A stretch of DNA of 64,000 nucleotides from Paulownia fortunei (taxonomy: Eukaryota > Streptophyta > Magnoliopsida > Lamiales > Paulowniaceae). Positions within the stretch are counted from its first letter, which is position 1; each line of letters begins with the position of its first letter. Below the pieces are notes generated by a model. The model was not told the origin of the DNA and did no database searches. It was given only the letters and a program-made list of their open reading frames with translations. The DNA lies in assembly GCA_019321725.1 (NCBI GenBank), contig CM033118.1, positions 14,472,071 through 14,536,070 on the forward strand, given 5' to 3'. The position numbers were made by a program, and so were the translations under genes. This document shows, piece by piece, positions 60,180 to 64,000 of this stretch.

Positions 60180-61480
60180 GTCATCTTCATGGGATCTTGA
60201 GCATACTACCTAAAAATTAAAAGAACTCTCCATTTGTTGATAAAGGAAGCAAAAGAGGAAAGAATGGCCTATAACGAGCGAGATGTAGAGAAAAGATCAT
60301 TGTTGGATTATGCTAAACCTTCATCTCAATGGGACTAATTCGAGTATTTAAGAGGCCAGCAATACAAGCAAATACTTTTGAGATTAAACCAATGATCATT
60401 CAAATGATACAAACTTCGGTGCAATATGGAAAATTGTGACACTTTTAAGCATAATGGAGTAACCGATGATGCTATTAGACTGATATTATTTCCATTTTCC
60501 TTTAGGGTAAAAGCCAAGAGCTAGCTTAATTCATTGCCCGCCAGATCAATCACCACATGGGATGCTATGGCACAAGCATTCCTTACCAAGTATTTTCTAC
60601 CATCTAAAACTACCAAAATGAGGAATGTCATTACTACATTTGTGCAATTTGAGTTGGAGTCTTTGTATCAAGGTTAGGAGAGGTTTAAGAATTTGTTGAG
60701 GAGGTTCCTACACCATGGTTTGCATACATGGCTTCAAGTACAAACATTCTATAATGGTTTGTCAATTCCCAATCGAGCTACGATAGATGCAGCGACAGGA
60801 GGCACCATCATGAGGAAAACTCCAGAAGAGGTATATGAATTATTAGAGAAAATGGCATCTAATAGAAGTTTGAGAAAATGATAGTGGGAGTGCACACTAT
60901 CGGGACATACTCTGCCCTTTCGGCTAAAATCGAAGCATTGAACAAGAAGATTTACAACATGACTGCTTCGATAATAAAGGTACAAACCATCGCATGTGAG
61001 TTATGTGGAGGTGGGCACTGAGTGCCAAGTGGGGAACCTATTTTCATCCTCATCCAAGCAAGCCAATTATGCTAAGAATTTCAATAGGCAAGCAAACAAT
61101 TCCTATTCCCAAACATATAATCCTGGATGGAAGAATGACCCAAATTTTGCATGGGAGGTCAAAGTGGCCAAGGTACTTCTCAAGCTAATCAAAATATGGC
61201 ATGAACTCCACCACTCGGTTACCCACCCCAAGAGAATAAATCAAATTTGGAAGAGCTTGTGGCTAAGTTCATTGCTAAAACAGAAGTGAGAATCCAAAAT
61301 AATGAGGTAACCTTATGGATTTGGAAACTCAAATAGGTCAAATTGCAAGTATGGTTTCGGGGCATGCTTAAGAGACATTACCTAGTGACATGGAGAAAAA
61401 TCCTAAGGATCATATCAAGGCCATCACCTTGAGAAGTGGAAAAAGGTAGATTTGAAGGTGAAGGAAGAAGTATCTTACAA
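60180..61480 (+). pseudogene. gag of Athila element L
   Basis: Readable pieces in order, across shifts and stops: RPAIQANTFEIKPMIIQMIQ at about 60350, NGVTDDAIRLILFPFSF, LNSLPARSITTWDAMAQAFL, TKYFLPSKTTKMRNVITTF, ERFKNLLRRFLHHGLHTWLQ, VQTFYNGL and TPEEVYELLEKMASNRS at about 60815-60870. Then come NSYSQTYNPGWKNDPNFAWE at 61095 and a SGHA-like linker. These match element E gag (21577-23045) and are typical of Athila capsids. The 5' part before 60340 is not readable as gag. Confidence 0.87.
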
Positions 61481-61559
61481 AGAGGAGTTAATTCTTAATG
61501 ACAAGAAAGGGGAACATCAACATAAGGAGAAGAATGTGCATATATCAACATCAAAGCCT

Positions 61560-62640
61560 AGCACCTCTTCCAGAGCGGTCATCCTTAATGAAGCGATAAG
61601 TGTTCCTCCTCCTTTCCTATGGCATTGAAAAAGATAAAGTTTGATGTGCAATTCTCTAAATTTTTTGAAGTATTTAAAAAGTTGCATATTAACATACCAT
61701 TTGTCAATGCTTTACTTCATATGCCTAGTTATGCTAAATTCTTGAAAGTAATCTTATCTAACAAAAGAAAATTAAAGAAACATGAGATGGTGAACTTGAC
61801 TGAAGAGTGCTCGATGATTGTGCAAAATAAGCTTCTCCCTAAGCTCAAGGACCCCAGGAGTTCTTCTATCTCTTGTACTATTGGTCTAAATTTATTTTCC
61901 AAAGTCTTTTGTGATTTGGGTGCTAGCATTTAGCTCATGCCTGTGACTATTTTTAGGAAACTTGGACTTGGAGAGCCAAAACCTACAATGGTATCTTTGT
62001 AACTTGTCGATCAGTCCATTAAGTATCCTAGAGGCATCATTGAGGATGTGCTTGTCAAGGTAGATAAATTCATCTTTTGGTTGATTTTCTTATTTTGGAT
62101 ATGGAAGAGGATGTGGACATACCTCTCATTCTAGGTAGACCCTTCCTAGCTACGGATAAGATATCAATTGATATTCAACTAGGGAGGTTGATACTTAGAG
62201 TAGGAGATGATCAAGTGATTTTTAATGTGTTCAAAGCAATGAAACATCTGAATGATGAGCATAGATGCCATAAAATTGATGTAATTGACTATTTAGCTCT
62301 TGAATTCTTGCAAGAGAATAGGTTCAAAGATAAATTGGAAACGTGTTCAGTTCTTCCTACGGAAGAAGATGAGTATAATGAAGGGATACGGGCTATTGTG
62401 GCGAGTTTGATGGCCAATCCCCCTTAAAAGAGAAGTGCTCAACCATGTTTTGAAGTATTGGAGAGGCCTCCCTCTACACAACAAAAGCTATCTACTAAGG
62501 AGCCTCCTATTCTTGAACTTAAACCCCCTCCCCCTTATTTGAAGTATGCTTATCTTAATGATTCAAATTCTTTGTCGGTAATCATTTCTTCTTCCTTGAT
62601 AAGTGGATAGAAGAAAAGCTCCTAAGAGTCTTTAGGGATA
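61560..62640 (+). pseudogene. Protease region of Athila element L
   Basis: Frame 61619-61933 reads FEVFKKLHINIPFVNALLHM, ECSMIVQNKLLPKLKDPRSS and CDLGASI (protease-like active site), then a stop. Frame 62077-62427 continues VDFLILDMEEDVDIPLILGR, PFLATDKISIDIQLGRLILR and a FNVFKAMKHL segment. A further stretch, LSVIISSSLI near 62575, leads to RT. The order matches element E. Confidence 0.87.
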
Positions 62641-63423
62641 ATAAGAGATCTTTTAGATGGATGATAGCTGACATCAAGGGAATTAGCCCCTCAATTTGCA
62701 TGCACAAAATCTTAATAGAGGAGAGCTACAAGCCAGTGGTGAAACCACAATGCATATTAAATCTAATAATGAAAGAAGTAGTAATGGTAGAAACCATCAA
62801 GGGTCTTGACGTAGGTAGTATCTATCATATCTTTGATAGTACGTGGGGGAGTCTCGTACAATGTGGGCTTAAAAAGAGAGGTATAGTGTGCATAATGATC
62901 AAAATGAATTGATGCCAACTAGGATGGTCACGGGGTGGGAGTGTGTATAGATTATAGGAAATTGAATGATGCTACTAGAAAAGACCACTTTCCCCATTTA
63001 TTTATTGATCAAATGTTGGAGAGGCTTGTGGGTTTTGAATTTTATTACTTTCTTAATAGATATTCAGGTTACAACTAAATTGCAATAGCTTCCAAGGACC
63101 AAGAGATAACTACTTTCGCTTGTCCTTATGGTACATTTGCATTTAGGATAATGCTATTTGGTTTGTGTAATACATCTGCTACATTTCAAAGATGTATGAT
63201 GGCTATCTTTCATGATATGGTTGAAAAAATTTCTTAAGATTTTCATGGATGATTTTTTTCGTTTTTGGACCATCATTTGATGCTTGCTTGTCAAATCTTG
63301 ATTTGGTTCTATATAGATGTGAGGAAACTAATATTATCTTAAATTAGGAGAAATATCATTTCATGGTTAAAGAGGGTTTATCCTTGGTCACAAGATCTCA
63401 CATCGAGGAATTGAGGTGGATAG
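62641..63423 (+). pseudogene. Partial reverse transcriptase of Athila element L
   Basis: Pieces in order: WMIADIKGISPSICMHKILI, VCIDYRKLNDATRKDHFPHL at about 62945, IDQMLERLVGFEFYYFLNRY (the usual FLDGYSGYN first catalytic Asp is Asn here), CPYGTFAFRIMLFGLCNTSA, TFQRCMMAIFHDMVEK and, in a shifted frame, FMDDFF near 63243. RNase H and integrase are missing: a reversed D-family LTR begins at 63424. Confidence 0.87.
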
Positions 63424-64000
63424 TGCTACAATTTTATGGTTGCAAACCCAAGTGCAAGTTGTATTAAGCAATAAATTTCTTATGAGTCCAAGGTTGATCC
63501 ATAAGGAAGTTACTTGAAGAATTCAGGATTATAATTCTAAGAAAATATGATTTATGTGAATCAAAATATATGAACAATTAACGTATGTTGTAACTAAAGA
63601 AAAATCGAAATAATAAAAGTACTGAGGATTGGGGATCCACTCTTGAGTTTTGAATAAAGAAATGGTTATTTATTCTTTTTACCTCTATTAATTGCCCCTA
63701 TTAGAATCCATTCATAATGAAGGTTCCAATGAGAAGATATTATCAAATAACTCATGCAATAGAATAATCATGATATTGTATTACTATTGCAAATTATCTC
63801 TTAACGTCAATACTTATTTATGGAATCAAACATTTATGCACACCTTTGTTAACAATAAATTAATGTTTTACATTAGCAGTCAGTGGGGTAAAATCGTATA
63901 ATAACCTAAATGAACCCAAGTATTTGTTGTGCCATTGGAGATACGTAAATCAAGAATCACCACAAAATAAGTAGGGTTTAGATCAAAACTCAAAATAATA
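63424..64000 (-). mobile_element. D-family LTR 'D3' (reversed, continues past window)
   Basis: The reverse strand ends AAATTGTAGCA at 63424, homologous to D1 at 878. GAATCCATTCATAATG and the tandem-repeat unit follow in the same order as in D1. Because element L's RT abuts the LTR end directly, this is a 3' LTR or a solo LTR inserted in L. Confidence 0.82.
63795..63975. repeat. Single unit of the D-family LTR repeat
   Basis: One copy of the ~170-bp unit found three times in D1 and about twice in D2, followed directly by the same downstream sequence (compare 1745). Confidence 0.75.

Overview
This window is AT-rich plant nuclear DNA, almost certainly from a gene-poor, heterochromatin-like region of a flowering plant. 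Nearly every base that can be explained belongs to LTR retrotransposons that inserted into one another and then decayed. I see no intact host gene, no RNA gene, no CRISPR array and no bacterial-type operon. Plant origin is shown by the element lineages (Athila-type Ty3/Gypsy with a tRNA-Asp-like primer site, Del/Tekay-type chromoviruses with an initiator-Met primer site, Ty1/Copia, an L1-like LINE) and by a 584-bp piece of chloroplast DNA (end of rpoB, spacer, start of rpoC1).

Layout. 1-2157: reverse-strand Athila-like element 'D1' (gag, decayed primer site, 5' LTR with an internal ~170-bp tandem repeat). 2157-2740: plastid insert. 2741-12206: reverse-strand Del-type LTR 'H', split by a Del-type element 'A' (5' LTR 2837-5657, ruined gag-pol, truncated 3' LTR to 9951). 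12207-14355: reverse-strand Athila element 'F' (gag-pro, primer site, part of LTR), interrupted at 14356 by a D-family LTR 'D2', which is in turn interrupted at 15867 by reverse-strand Athila element 'E' (15867-23050; gag, PR, RT, RH and IN recognisable but catalytically dead). 23051-31777: forward Del/Tekay element 'C', the best preserved Gypsy copy, both outer LTR ends truncated. 31778-35650: D-family LTR end, then a reversed Athila LTR 'N' carrying a solo Del LTR with a perfect 5-bp target duplication. 35651-47150: small forward Copia fragment, then an old reversed Copia 'J' split by a younger reversed Copia 'G' (38398-46331, perfect duplication ATCAT, 1004-codon open pol frame). 47332-47960: LINE remnant. 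47961-49687: the only long stretch not assigned to a transposon. 49688-58325: reversed Copia 'M' 3' LTR and pol end, with the LTR split by a 5.9-kb internally deleted Del-type element 'P' (50298-56236). 58335-63423: forward Athila 'L' (LTR, primer site, gag, PR, part of RT), cut at 63424 by another reversed D-family LTR 'D3' that runs off the window.

The nesting gives a relative order: F before D2 before E; F before H before A; J before G; M before P; N before its solo LTR; L before D3. No genes here act together as a pathway; the interest is in genome history: nested insertion, deletion by short homology, solo-LTR formation, cytosine-deamination decay, and capture of plastid DNA between two truncated LTRs. 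Element letters are names used only in this report. Divergences and ages were not computed.
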